Of a DNA stretch of 22,794 bases, positions 11,996 to 19,924 are shown piece after piece. Within the stretch, counting starts at the first letter, position 1, and every line of letters starts with the position of its first letter. Position numbers and translations under genes: made by a program. The stretch comes from JAZDPK01 sp043797615. GTDB lineage: Bacteria; Patescibacteriota; Patescibacteriia; UBA11705; JABHMO01. The stretch covers positions 1-22,794 of the forward strand of contig JAZDPK010000040.1 in assembly GCA_043797615.1 (NCBI GenBank). Reading direction: 5' to 3'. The notes below the pieces were generated by a model. That model saw nothing but the letters and a program-made list of their open reading frames with translations. It was not told the origin of the DNA and searched no databases.

Positions 11996-13708
11996 TCATG
12001 TCCAGCGCAGGACTTCCTCGATCGAGGTGAGCCCGGCTTTCAATTTCGCGAGCGCCGCTTGCCGCAAGGTCGCCATTCCTTGACGAATGGCCAGGTTCCT
12101 TATTTCGGAAGCGCTGGCGCCGTTGTGGATCAGCTGCTGGATTTGCTCGGTCATCGGCATTACTTCATAGATCGCTTTTCGTCCGCTGTAGCCGGTTTTG
12201 GCGCAATTGATGCAGCCGAGGCTTTCGTAGATTGTGATTGAAGCGGCCGAAGACGCGTCTAAACCAAGTGCGATCAATTCGTTTTGCTTGTTTTTCGCCT
12301 CGACCTTGCATTTCGGGCAGAGCATTCTGATCAAGCGCTGGGCAAGCACCATCCGCACGCCGGCATTGATGAGGTGAGGCTCGATGCCGATGTCGATCAA
12401 GCGCGAAATCGTCGACGGCGCGTCGTTCGTGTGCAATGTTGACAATACGAGATGTCCGGTCATGGCCGCTTTGATCGCGGTTTCCGCGGTTTCAAAATCG
12501 CGGATTTCGCCGACCAGGATGATGTTCGGATCCTGGCGCAGGAATTCGCGCAGGCATTCGGCGAAATTCAGATCGACCGCCGGGTTGACCTGCACTTGAT
12601 TGATTCCCTTCAATGAAATTTCCACCGGATCCTCGACCGTGAGAATATGCACGTCCTCCTTGTTTAATTCGTTCAGCGCGGCGTAAAGCGTTGTTGTCTT
12701 GCCGCTGCCGGTCGGGCCGGTGACCAGGACGATGCCGGTCGGGCGGTGCAATGCTTGGCGGAAAATTTTTAATGTCTGATCTTCGAATCCAAGATCGTCA
12801 AGCTTTAGAATCACGTTTGATTTGTCCATCAGCCGCAAAGCGATTTTTTCGCCGTTGATCGTCGGGATCACGCCGACGCGGAATTCCACTTCGCTGGTGT
12901 TCCTCAGCCGCATCTTGATCCGGCCGTCCTGCGTCCGCCGCTTTTCGTCGATTTTCAATCCGGCGCGGAGCTTAATGATGGAAGTGACGGCGCTGGCCAA
13001 ATTGCGGGGAATGATCAGCTTTACATGGAGTTTTCCGTCAATGCGGTAGCGTACGCGCAGTGCGTTTGAAAACGGTTCGATGTGGATGTCGCTCGCCTTG
13101 CATCCGGCCGCTTGAGCCAGGATTTCATTGACAAGCTTGGACGCCGTGCTGTTTTCATCGGTTTTTCCCTCGAATGTCGCCGATTGCTCGTTTTCTTCTC
13201 GGGATTCGTCATATTCGATGTCTTCCGGCGCGATGGTGGTCATGATTTTTTGGAAAGCGTCCGCGCCGAGATTGAAAAAATTGCTGATTTGCGATTTGAT
13301 CGAGCCGGGCGAAGCGACCAGCATGGTGATATTGGACGCGCCGGTGGAAAATATGATGTCATTGGCCATCTGCATGTCTTCGGGATCGCTGGTCGCGATT
13401 GTCAATTCGCTGCCGACCCGCGTGAGCGGCACAAAGTTATATTTTAAAATCAATTCTTTCGGCGCCAGCCGCATTGTTTCGGCCTTCAGATTGAAATCGT
13501 CGAGGTTGACGGGCGATAATCCGAAATGCCGCGCCAGAAATAAAGTCAGCGTCCACTCGTCGATGGCGCCGACGGCCACCAGGTTTTCACCGAATTTTCC
13601 GCCGTATTTTTTTTTGCGTTCGACCGCTTCGTCGCGCATTTTCTCCGTAATGAGGTTTTCCCTGATCATCAGCTCGCCGATCGGCGCTTTTTGTCCGTTG
13701 TCAGCCAT
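11996..13708 (-). CDS. pilB: type IV pilus assembly ATPase PilB (GspE/PulE family)
   Basis: 570 residues from the ATG at 13708. This start is preferred to 13732 because AAGGAG lies at 13720-13715 and the extra upstream residues lie in a hairpin. The MshEN-like N1 domain spans about 1-145, N2 has SDIHIEP, then the ATPase domain: Walker A GPTGSGKT (331-338), Asp box VEDP (358-361), Walker B GEIRD (400-404), His box STLHTN (423-428), and zinc cysteines C464/C467 and C499/C502. All catalytic residues are present. It powers pilus extension from the cytoplasmic face of the membrane. No pilC, pilT or pilin gene is adjacent. The intact motor and the degenerate homologue at 8301 lie 1.8 kb apart on opposite strands. 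Confidence 0.95.
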   Translation of the reverse strand: MADNGQKAPIGELMIRENLITEKMRDEAVERKKKYGGKFGENLVAVGAIDEWTLTLFLARHFGLSPVNLDDFNLKAETMRLAPKELILKYNFVPLTRVGSELTIATSDPEDMQMANDIIFSTGASNITMLVASPGSIKSQISNFFNLGADAFQKIMTTIAPEDIEYDESREENEQSATFEGKTDENSTASKLVNEILAQAAGCKASDIHIEPFSNALRVRYRIDGKLHVKLIIPRNLASAVTSIIKLRAGLKIDEKRRTQDGRIKMRLRNTSEVEFRVGVIPTINGEKIALRLMDKSNVILKLDDLGFEDQTLKIFRQALHRPTGIVLVTGPTGSGKTTTLYAALNELNKEDVHILTVEDPVEISLKGINQVQVNPAVDLNFAECLREFLRQDPNIILVGEIRDFETAETAIKAAMTGHLVLSTLHTNDAPSTISRLIDIGIEPHLINAGVRMVLAQRLIRMLCPKCKVEAKNKQNELIALGLDASSAASITIYESLGCINCAKTGYSGRKAIYEVMPMTEQIQQLIHNGASASEIRNLAIRQGMATLRQAALAKLKAGLTSIEEVLRWT

Positions 13709-13714
13709 GTTTTT

Positions 13715-13744
13715 CTCCTTGCCCTGCACCATGCGGTGCAGGGC
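13715..13744 (-). promoter_or_regulatory. perfect hairpin against the pilB ribosome-binding site
   Basis: GCCCTGCACC (13721-13730), loop ATGC, GGTGCAGGGC (13735-13744): ten perfect pairs. On the minus strand the stem ends at the base before AAGGAG (13720-13715). It could hinder or position ribosome loading; it is not a terminator because no T-run follows. Confidence 0.7.
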
Positions 13745-13832
13745 TTGCCCTGAAGTAATTCGAGCTTATAAAGCGAGGATTTGCTTCGGAGCTTATATTG
13801 TTAATGTACGTTTGATGCCATTCGAATATCAT

Positions 13833-13861
13833 AATTTAGCACGGCTTTATTTTTCCGTCAA
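13833..13861 (-). promoter_or_regulatory. promoter of pilB
   Basis: On the minus strand: TTGACG (13861-13856), 17-nt spacer, TAAATT (13838-13833) preceded by TGc. The start is near 13826, leaving a leader of about 118 nt that contains the ten-pair hairpin. Confidence 0.65.
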
Positions 13862-13868
13862 GATCGGG

Positions 13869-13874
13869 TATAAT
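13869..13874 (+). promoter_or_regulatory. -10 box of the divergent ccdA-like gene
   Basis: TATAAT at 13869-13874 with a weak -35 near 13846-13851. It partly overlaps the pilB promoter, so the two may compete. The leader to ATG 13985 would be about 104 nt. Confidence 0.45.
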
Positions 13875-13984
13875 CTAAGAGAAAGAGCGGAACAAGTCGA
13901 AGAAGGAGGAATCGGGCTAAAGAAGATAATCCAGAAAATTGAAAAAGTTCGCAGCCAAAAAGCCAACACTTACATTTTTTCATT

Positions 13985-14650
13985 ATGAATATCACCATTC
14001 CTCTCATCGTCGGCGCCGCCGCGGTCGACTCGATCAATCCGTGCGCCATCGCGGTTTTGGTTTTTCTGATCGTTTATCTGCTGGCGATGAAGAATCGAAA
14101 AAAGATGCTGCAGATCGGATTGATCTACGTTTTTTTCGTGTTTCTCACGTATTTGTGCGCCGGACTCGGGCTTTTAAGCTTCATTCAAAGCGCGCACATC
14201 ACGAAATTCATTTATTATCTGGCCGCCGGCCTTTCCATCATTCTCGGTTTGATCAATGTTAAGGACGCTATTTTAAAAAATCCGAAACCGCTTTTGGCGA
14301 TTTCCGAAGCGCGCCATGCCACTTTGCAAAAATACATTCAAAAAGCGAGCCTGCCCGCGGCGATTATCCTGGGAATTTTAGTCGCGATGTTCGAACTGCC
14401 ATGCACCGGCGGGGTTTATCTGGCCATACTTTCGCTTCTGGCAACGAGGGAAACTTTAATCCAAGCGGTTTTTTATCTCATTGTTTACAATTTAATTTTC
14501 GTTTTGCCTCTTGTTGCGATTCTTTTGGCCGCGTATTACGGCCTGTCGTTGGAAAAGATTGAAAATTGGCGAAAAGGAAGCAAGCGGGCGCTGCGTTTGA
14601 TCATTGGATTGGCGCTAGTCGGTCTTGGTGTTTTAATGTTGTTTTTGTAA
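13985..14650 (+). CDS. CcdA/DsbD-family thiol-disulfide membrane transporter
   Basis: 221 residues with six hydrophobic segments. The paired cysteines are in the expected places: C20 in DSINPC at the end of helix 1 and C140 in ELPCTGG in helix 4. In CcdA and DsbD these cysteines carry electrons from cytoplasmic thioredoxin across the membrane to extracytoplasmic thiol proteins. The neighbouring Cys-rich lipoprotein at 20027 is a conceivable client, but that is speculation. No cytochrome c genes are nearby. The ATG at 13985 has no ribosome-binding site. The next promoter starts right at the stop codon. Confidence 0.85.
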   Translation: MNITIPLIVGAAAVDSINPCAIAVLVFLIVYLLAMKNRKKMLQIGLIYVFFVFLTYLCAGLGLLSFIQSAHITKFIYYLAAGLSIILGLINVKDAILKNPKPLLAISEARHATLQKYIQKASLPAAIILGILVAMFELPCTGGVYLAILSLLATRETLIQAVFYLIVYNLIFVLPLVAILLAAYYGLSLEKIENWRKGSKRALRLIIGLALVGLGVLMLFL

Positions 14651-14651
14651 G

Positions 14652-14680
14652 TTGCCATAATGCGATGGATTTGATATGAT
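14652..14680 (+). promoter_or_regulatory. promoter of the EF-Tu domain-2-like gene
   Basis: TTGCCA (14652-14657), 17-nt spacer, TATGAT (14675-14680) preceded by TGa. The start is near 14687, with about 140 nt of leader. Confidence 0.6.
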
Positions 14681-14703
14681 TTTAGTGGAAGCAGGACAAA
14701 ACC

Positions 14704-14816
14704 GGTAAAGGGTAGCAAGAGGCGTGATAAAACTGGTCAATGGCATTGGGAAGCGTAATTTATTATGATGCGAATTCTTATTTAATCTCATTTCTATTGA
14801 CCATTTACTTTTTACC
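14704..14816 (+). promoter_or_regulatory. long-stem structured leader of the EF-Tu domain-2-like gene
   Basis: GGTAAAGGGTA (14704-14714) pairs over 11 positions with TACTTTTTACC (14806-14816). Inside it, GGTCAATGG (14735-14743) pairs over nine positions with CTATTGACC (14794-14802). The stem closes 10 bases before ATG 14827. The two nested helices over 113 nt suggest a regulatory RNA; the ligand or partner is unknown. Confidence 0.5.
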
Positions 14817-14826
14817 AATTAAAAAT

Positions 14827-15090
14827 ATGTTTTTCAAAAAAGAAAAGCCGATCGGCAAAGTGACGCACTATTTTGACAATCTGGGCGTCGCGGTCCTGGC
14901 GTTGACCGGCACCTTGAAGGTCGGCGACAAGATCAAGATCAGCGGCGGAGAGATGAACCTGGAACAGATTGTCGATTCAATGCAGATCGATCGGGAGCCG
15001 GTGAAAAAGGCGAAATCCGGCGACGACGTCGGCATGAAAGTGAATGAAAAAGTGCGGCCGGGCTACCGGGTGTTCCTGGTCAGGAAATAA
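14827..15090 (+). CDS. EF-Tu domain-2-like small beta-barrel protein
   Basis: 87 residues from ATG 14827. The upstream in-frame ATG at 14740 would add a hydrophobic stretch that falls in the structured leader and is not family-like. The sequence (IGKVTHYFDNLGVAVLAL, then GTLKVGDKIKISGG and VGMKVNEKVRPGYRVFLV) follows the beta-barrel domain 2 of translational GTPases such as EF-Tu, without any GTPase domain. Stand-alone versions of this domain are common in CPR genomes. Its role is unknown; RNA or ribosome binding is possible. It has its own promoter and a terminator-like hairpin. Confidence 0.85.
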   Translation: MFFKKEKPIGKVTHYFDNLGVAVLALTGTLKVGDKIKISGGEMNLEQIVDSMQIDREPVKKAKSGDDVGMKVNEKVRPGYRVFLVRK

Positions 15091-15094
15091 GATC

Positions 15095-15132
15095 ATCGCG
15101 CTTATCGAATTCAACAGATAGGCGATATTTTT
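15095..15132 (+). terminator. probable terminator
   Basis: ATCGC (15095-15099) and CTTATC pair with GATAG and GCGAT (to 15126) with small bulges, followed by ATTTTT. Confidence 0.55.
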
Positions 15133-15148
15133 GAGTTAACAAAGAAGA

Positions 15149-15236
15149 AAGGGGATATAAGGAGGCTAAAGGAGATATGCGCGGCAACTTATTCATGATT
15201 ATCTTCTATAGCCCTCTTTAGCCTTCTCATCTTCAT
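15149..15236. repeat. facing decamer repeats
   Basis: AAGGGGATAT, AAGGAGGCTA and AAGGAGATAT (15149-15178) at 10-bp spacing are followed after about 28 bp by TATAGCCCTC and TTTAGCCTTC (15207-15226), units of the opposite strand. GGCTAAAG (15164-15171) and CTTTAGCC (15216-15223) can pair. The same unit family lies at 1258-1297. It fills most of the spacer before ATG 15256. Confidence 0.75.
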
Positions 15237-15255
15237 TAATTTCCAAGATTTTTCT

Positions 15256-16860
15256 ATGTCCAAAATCATCGACAATCTGATCGAAGTTTTCAGCCAGCCG
15301 GCGCCGAAGGTGAGCGAAGAGGAAAAGGTGCAGGTTAACAAGGTAATAAGCAAGGCGGCTTTGGCGTACGAGAAAATCCGCAACGCCGTCGACTACAAGG
15401 ACGAGCATCTGTTCCGGAAGAACGCCATTTACCGCATTTTAAAGCGCAAGCTCATTTTTGAAAAAGCGATTTTGGAAAACGCTTTGATTGAAAATTATTC
15501 AGAGAAAAATCTGGGCGAGCACTTGCTGCAGGAGCTGATCCGCGCCGGATATTTCGACAACAATATTCCGTCAAAGATGATCGGCGGCGTCGATAAAATC
15601 CTCCGCAAATACGCGACGCTGATTCAGGCAGTGCGGTCGCGGCCGGGCAAATTCACGGCCAAGATGTTTGATTACTGGCTGGAAATCGAAGCGGTGGAAA
15701 TCGAGCACGCTCTCGTTCCGGCGGAGAATGACCGCGCCCTTATCCGCGCGATGTTTTCCGTTGTAAATTCCCGCATTGAATCAAACGACGCGGAAATCGA
15801 TTCCAAGGAAAAGGAAATGCAGGTTTACCTCGCCTGCCACCGGGCGCTTTTCAAATGGGACCAGGGCATGATCAGGTATCTGCTCTTGACTTTGTATTAT
15901 CCGGATTGGAAAAACGCCGGCCGCGAATTGATCGCTTCAATCGCGGAGAATTTTGAAAAAACCGTTTTGGAAATAGAGCGCCAGCTGAACAGTCCGTGGC
16001 GCCGGGAGATTTTGAAATTGATCGGCAAGAAAGCCGTCGTATTTTGGATAATTCAAGACATGCTGAATGAAAATAAAGACAAAACGCCGGAAATATTCGC
16101 CAATCCGGAGAAATTAGACGCGGAAATCAAGAAAACCTGCGAAAAGCGATACAAGAGCGTCAGGGTCAAATTGCACCGCGGCGTGGTGCGCAGCATCGTC
16201 TATGTTTTTTTTACGAAAATGATCTTGGCCCTGGCCATCGAATTTCCGCTCGACTGGTACTTGTCCGGCGGCGTGAATTATCTGACCGCCGGCGTGAACA
16301 TCATTTTTCCGCCGCTTCTCATGCTCTTCGTGGCCCAGACCATCATGATGCCGGCAAAGGAAAACACGGAGAAAATCACGTCGGAAATCCGCGCGATCGC
16401 GTTCAACAAGAAAGCCGGCGACAAGATGCGCCTGAAAAAGCCGAAAGAGCGCAGCCGCTTTGCCAAAGGCGCTTTTCATCTCATCTATTTCCTGACCTTC
16501 ATCGTTTCGATCATGGTGATTTTCTGGTTTCTGAACAAATTCAACTTCAATATCGCAAGCAGCTTCATTTTCGTGCTTTTCCTGACGCTGGTCAGCTTCT
16601 TCGGCATTAGGATCAGGCGGCCGGTCAAGGACATCCTGGCGATCGAAAAGGGCGAGAACGCGCTGGCGTCGCTCATCGAATTTTTCGCGCTGCCGTTCGT
16701 GTCCATGGGCCGCTGGATGAGCGGCAAATTCTCCAAGATAAATTTCATCGTGTTTTTCCTCGATTTCATCATCGAAGCGCCGTTCAAGCTGATCATCACC
16801 GCCGTGGAAAACATGTTCGGATTCTTGAAGGAAAAGAAAGAGGAGGCGATGGGGGAATGA
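15256..16860 (+). CDS. large CPR-type membrane protein of unknown function
   Basis: 534 residues, not recognised. The first 300 residues are soluble, helical and highly charged. They are followed by hydrophobic segments near 311-332, 345-365, 406-426, 432-452 and 494-524, with a basic loop (KKPKERSRFAK) between the second and third. There is no signal peptide, and no catalytic motif was seen. No ribosome-binding site precedes ATG 15256. It is followed by a decamer repeat and then a radical SAM gene in the same direction with no terminator between, so the two may form one operon. A cytoplasmic helical domain anchored by a C-terminal bundle is the most that can be said. Confidence 0.8.
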   Translation: MSKIIDNLIEVFSQPAPKVSEEEKVQVNKVISKAALAYEKIRNAVDYKDEHLFRKNAIYRILKRKLIFEKAILENALIENYSEKNLGEHLLQELIRAGYFDNNIPSKMIGGVDKILRKYATLIQAVRSRPGKFTAKMFDYWLEIEAVEIEHALVPAENDRALIRAMFSVVNSRIESNDAEIDSKEKEMQVYLACHRALFKWDQGMIRYLLLTLYYPDWKNAGRELIASIAENFEKTVLEIERQLNSPWRREILKLIGKKAVVFWIIQDMLNENKDKTPEIFANPEKLDAEIKKTCEKRYKSVRVKLHRGVVRSIVYVFFTKMILALAIEFPLDWYLSGGVNYLTAGVNIIFPPLLMLFVAQTIMMPAKENTEKITSEIRAIAFNKKAGDKMRLKKPKERSRFAKGAFHLIYFLTFIVSIMVIFWFLNKFNFNIASSFIFVLFLTLVSFFGIRIRRPVKDILAIEKGENALASLIEFFALPFVSMGRWMSGKFSKINFIVFFLDFIIEAPFKLIITAVENMFGFLKEKKEEAMGE

Positions 16861-16863
16861 GAA

Positions 16864-16903
16864 AGTTGATTCAAGTTTATTATAGTTGATTGAAGTTGAT
16901 TAA
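16864..16903. repeat. decamer tandem repeat AGTTGATTNA x4
   Basis: AGTTGATTCA, AGTTTATTAT, AGTTGATTGA and AGTTGATTAA at exact 10-bp spacing, starting four bases after the upstream stop codon. It belongs to the same family as 8187-8226. Confidence 0.9.
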
Positions 16904-16967
16904 TCAGAATATGACAACAAGCAGAGAAGCTCTTTAAATATTTTTGTTGCAATTCCTAACGGCATTT

Positions 16968-18455
16968 ATGCAAGCGACAGGACAAAATCAAACATTGAAG
17001 CAGCGGCTTGAAAATTACGACAACGTTTTTTTCAGGTTCATGGAATTCATTTCCAGCTATCCTTTGAAGCTGGTGATTTCATTATTAATGATCAAAAAAA
17101 TCAGGAAAAAATTTTTAGATCTGATGAAAAGCATGATCATGGCCATGCTTGACCGGCAGACCGACGTTCTGCCGCGCCAAGTGCAGGACGACAAGTACCA
17201 CATGGCGGCGAACATTCTGGACGCGATGAATATGGCGTTCGAAAACGCGAAAACCAAGAAACACAAGCGGCAAGTCATCAAGCTTTTCATGAACGTGATG
17301 ATCAACCGCGTGAAAGTCATCAGAAAATACAAAAAAACGCACGGCAGCGCGCCGCCCGGATTCGTTACCATTTCGCCGGGCAAATTCTGCAATTTGAAAT
17401 GCGCCGGCTGCTACGCGAACGCGGACAGCTCGGCGTCGGAAAAATTGGATTTCGAGGTGTTCGACAAAATCATTGATCAGCAAGTCAAACTTTGGGGCTC
17501 GAGCTTCACTGTGATCAGCGGCGGCGAACCGTTTCTTTATGAAAGCAATGGTAAAACATTGTTCGACATCGCGGCCAGGCATCCGGAAACTTTTTTCATG
17601 GTTTACACGAACGGCACTTTGATCACGAAAGAAGTCGCGGTGAAATTGGCCAAGCTCGGCAACGTGTCGCCGGCGATTTCCGTTGAAGGATACGAAAAGG
17701 AAACCGACGAGCGCCGCGGCCCGGGAGTTCATAAGAAAATTCTGGAAGCGATGGAAAATTTAAAAGAAGCCGGCGTGCCTTTCGGCATTTCCATCACCAC
17801 GACGAAAAACAATGCCGACGCGGCAGCCGATGAAAAGCTTTTTGAATTTTATTTCAAACGGCACGGCGCGATTTACGCCTGGATTTTCCAATACATGCCG
17901 ATTGGACGAAGCCAAACTTTGGATTTGATGGTGACGCCGGAGCAGCGCATTAAGCTTTATCGCACGATTCATGATTTGATCAATAACAAAGGATATTTTA
18001 TCGCCGATTTCTGGAATTGCGGCGCGCTCAGCAACGGCTGCATCTCAGCCGGGCGGAGCGGCGGCTACATTTACATCGACTGGAACGGCAACGTGACGCC
18101 GTGCGTGTTCAATCCGTACGCGTTCGCCAGCATTTATGACACGTTTAAAGAAGGCAAGACCTTGGACGACCTGCTGCAGCATCCGTTTTTGAAAGACATT
18201 CGCAAATGGCAGGACGATTATGCGTTGGTTAAGGATAAAAAGGAACTGGGAAACTGGATTTTGCCTTGCGCGATCAAGGACCATTACAAATCGATGCGCG
18301 AACTCTTGGATAAGCATGAAGTCTGGCCGATCGACGAGCCGGCGGCTGAAGCGCTGAAAGATGAAAAGTATAAAACAGGATTGATCAAGAAAGGCGAGGA
18401 AGCGGCCGAAGCGTTGGATCCAATCTGGTTGAGTGATTATATTAATCGAGAATAA
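16968..18455 (+). CDS. radical SAM protein with SPASM-like C-terminus
   Basis: 495 residues from ATG 16968; a TTG at 16944 would add eight residues but has no support. The CxxxCxxC cluster motif is CNLKCAGC (C141, C145, C148), binding a [4Fe-4S] cluster and AdoMet. SGGEPF follows at the usual distance. The C-terminal part has further cysteines (NCGALSNGC and GNVTPCVFNP), as in SPASM or related auxiliary cluster domains. A basic, helical N-terminal region of about 130 residues precedes the barrel and may bind membrane or partner. Such proteins modify peptides, lipids or RNA; the substrate is unknown. It probably shares an operon with the membrane protein at 15256. No ribosome-binding site is visible. 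Confidence 0.87.
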   Translation: MQATGQNQTLKQRLENYDNVFFRFMEFISSYPLKLVISLLMIKKIRKKFLDLMKSMIMAMLDRQTDVLPRQVQDDKYHMAANILDAMNMAFENAKTKKHKRQVIKLFMNVMINRVKVIRKYKKTHGSAPPGFVTISPGKFCNLKCAGCYANADSSASEKLDFEVFDKIIDQQVKLWGSSFTVISGGEPFLYESNGKTLFDIAARHPETFFMVYTNGTLITKEVAVKLAKLGNVSPAISVEGYEKETDERRGPGVHKKILEAMENLKEAGVPFGISITTTKNNADAAADEKLFEFYFKRHGAIYAWIFQYMPIGRSQTLDLMVTPEQRIKLYRTIHDLINNKGYFIADFWNCGALSNGCISAGRSGGYIYIDWNGNVTPCVFNPYAFASIYDTFKEGKTLDDLLQHPFLKDIRKWQDDYALVKDKKELGNWILPCAIKDHYKSMRELLDKHEVWPIDEPAAEALKDEKYKTGLIKKGEEAAEALDPIWLSDYINRE

Positions 18456-18460
18456 AAATA

Positions 18461-18497
18461 AAAACAATCGGTCATGAGAAAGCCGGTTGTTTTTTTG
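18461..18497 (+). terminator. terminator of the radical SAM gene
   Basis: CAATCGG (18465-18471) pairs with CCGGTTG (18483-18489), with AAAA before and TTTTTTT after. Confidence 0.85.
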
Positions 18498-18509
18498 CGA
18501 AATTAAAAC

Positions 18510-18571
18510 AGTCCCATAGTCCCCTGAACCATTCATTACATTCAGGTTCAGGGCAGGCAGTCTATGGGACT
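18510..18571 (-). terminator. large nested hairpin, probable greA terminator
   Basis: AGTCCCATAG (18510-18519) pairs perfectly with CTATGGGACT (18562-18571). Inside it CCCTGAACC (18522-18530) pairs perfectly with GGTTCAGGG (18545-18553). On the minus strand TTTTAATTT follows. The inner core is related to the palindrome at 2856-2890. Confidence 0.65.
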
Positions 18572-18578
18572 AAAGTAA

Positions 18579-19073
18579 TTATTCAATTTTTATTATTTTG
18601 CATGTCGCCTCCTTGTTAGCCAACTGGATTTTAACCGTGTCGCCTTCGCGGCTGCCGATCAGCGCCGAACCAATGGGCGAGTGTCTTGAGATAACGCCGA
18701 CGGACGGGTTGGTTTCGCAAGAACCGAGGATTTCAAAAGTTTTTTTAGTTCCGTTTAATTCCACCGTGATGCGGCTGCCGACTTGGCAATGTCCGCCTTG
18801 TGTCGGTTCGATGATTTCCGCGTGATTGATCTGGTATTCCAGTTCTAAAATCCGATTGTTCGTTCCGCGCAATTTTCCTTTGGCGATTTGGTATTCCGCG
18901 TTTTCCGAAAAGTCGCCGAGCTGGGCGAGCCGCTGGGTTTCTTCGATCAGTGCCGGCCTTTTTTGCAGCAGCCTTGCCAGCTTTTCTTTCAATTCCAAAT
19001 ATTTCGCCTTGGTCATGATCGGATCGGCTTTGGTTCGCTTGAAATTTTCGGATTTGCGTTTGGGAACTTGCAT
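18579..19073 (-). CDS. greA: transcription elongation factor GreA
   Basis: 164 residues. The N-terminal coiled coil carries the acidic tip GDFSENAEY with D54 and E57, the pair that inserts into the RNA polymerase secondary channel and promotes cleavage of backtracked RNA. The C-terminal FKBP-like domain shows GSRITVEL and SPIGSALIGSREGDTV. The start at 19073 gives a basic N-terminal extension of about 19 residues compared with E. coli GreA. ATG 19016 (MTKAKYLEL) would give the normal length, but neither start has a ribosome-binding site. The gene is monocistronic with a TATAAT box at 19148-19143 on the minus strand. Confidence 0.93.
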   Translation of the reverse strand: MQVPKRKSENFKRTKADPIMTKAKYLELKEKLARLLQKRPALIEETQRLAQLGDFSENAEYQIAKGKLRGTNNRILELEYQINHAEIIEPTQGGHCQVGSRITVELNGTKKTFEILGSCETNPSVGVISRHSPIGSALIGSREGDTVKIQLANKEATCKIIKIE

Positions 19074-19086
19074 AAGAAAACAGATA

Positions 19087-19116
19087 AAACGGATTAAAGC
19101 GGATTATGCGGATTTG
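19087..19116. repeat. GGATTA-type short tandem repeat
   Basis: AACGGATTAA, AGCGGATTAT and GCGGATTTG, with 10- then 9-bp spacing, in the leader of greA. It is a degenerate member of the short-period repeats seen elsewhere. Confidence 0.55.
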
Positions 19117-19142
19117 CGAGACAATTTTCTTAAGATGTATTC

Positions 19143-19148
19143 ATTATA
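19143..19148 (-). promoter_or_regulatory. -10 box of greA
   Basis: TATAAT on the minus strand (19148-19143). No good -35 is seen. The leader to 19073 would be about 63 nt and holds the GGATTA repeat. Confidence 0.45.
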
Positions 19149-19176
19149 GTAAAAAAGATTAAAAAACGCCAGTGGG

Positions 19177-19205
19177 TTGACATTTTTAAACAGAATTGAT
19201 ACAAT
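19177..19205 (+). promoter_or_regulatory. promoter of the DnaJ-like gene
   Basis: TTGACA (19177-19182), 17-nt spacer, TACAAT (19200-19205) preceded by TGa. AAGGAGG lies 6 nt before ATG 19239. Confidence 0.85.
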
Positions 19206-19238
19206 ATCGTTTCATCGTTATTTAACAAGGAGGCAAGC

Positions 19239-19916
19239 ATGCATAATTATTACAAGATTCTGGGAGTCGGCGAAAACGCGACAGATCAGGAGATTAAAAG
19301 CGCGTTTCGAAAAAGAGCGTTTCAATTCCATCCGGACCGCAATCCCGGCGATAACGACGCCGAAGAAAAATTCAAGCTTGTAAACGAAGCGCATAAAATT
19401 TTGAGCGATCCGGAAAAGCGGCGGATTTACCGCGGCAATTGGCAACGCGAGCAATTCAAAAACGCGATGAAAGGCGAGAACGCGGAATTACCGGACATCG
19501 AATTCGATCCAACCTTGAAGAAGTGCCCGGTGTGCTACGGCAACGGCATGAGCAGGCGGATTTATACGATGAAGTGCGAATATTGCGAAGGGAAAGGCAG
19601 TATCGAGCTCGTTGTTCTGAAGTCCGGCCACCGTTATTGCAAATATTGCTACGGCACCGGACGCGACGCGAACGAATTCAACCGCAAAACCGGAAGTTAC
19701 GAAATTTGCGCGATCTGCGAAGGCGCGGGCCAGCTGACGGAAGATTTCAATTTGTGGAAGGATTTCATCAGGAAAATCAAGGAAGACTGGTTCAAACGCA
19801 AAGGCGGGGCCAACTCGCGGTACGAAGAAAGAACGATTACGGAAAAGTTCGCCGATCAATTGAGCCGTTTTGAAAAAAAACTTCGCGAATTCGGCAAGAA
19901 AAAAGAAGAAAAATAA
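19239..19916 (+). CDS. DnaJ-like protein: J domain plus zinc cysteine region, no substrate-binding domains
   Basis: 225 residues. The J domain occupies about 3-66 with HPD at 31-33, the motif that stimulates DnaK ATPase. Four zinc-binding repeats follow: CPVCYGNG (96-103), CEYCEGKG (113-120), CKYCYGTG (134-141) and CAICEGAG (157-164), spaced 17, 21 and 23. Classical DnaJ has a Gly/Phe linker and two beta-sandwich substrate domains; both are absent. Instead there is a charged helical tail (about 168-225). It may deliver a special client to DnaK or act as a thiol protein. The start is fixed by AAGGAGG. No dnaK or grpE is nearby. Confidence 0.88.
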   Translation: MHNYYKILGVGENATDQEIKSAFRKRAFQFHPDRNPGDNDAEEKFKLVNEAHKILSDPEKRRIYRGNWQREQFKNAMKGENAELPDIEFDPTLKKCPVCYGNGMSRRIYTMKCEYCEGKGSIELVVLKSGHRYCKYCYGTGRDANEFNRKTGSYEICAICEGAGQLTEDFNLWKDFIRKIKEDWFKRKGGANSRYEERTITEKFADQLSRFEKKLREFGKKKEEK

Positions 19917-19924
19917 TCAATCGA

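Noticed and set aside
13709..13732. Upstream ATG as start of pilB
   Set aside because: The AAGGAG site lies between the two ATGs and fits the downstream one; the upstream ATG sits in a hairpin loop.
13128..13988. 286-codon plus-strand frame opposite pilB
   Set aside because: It is antisense to a conserved, motif-complete gene and has no family features; a shadow frame.
14740..14826. Upstream ATG as start of the EF-Tu domain-2-like gene
   Set aside because: The added 29 residues come from the arms of the leader stem and resemble no family member.
16944..16967. TTG start for the radical SAM gene
   Set aside because: There is no ribosome-binding site and an ATG lies eight codons downstream.
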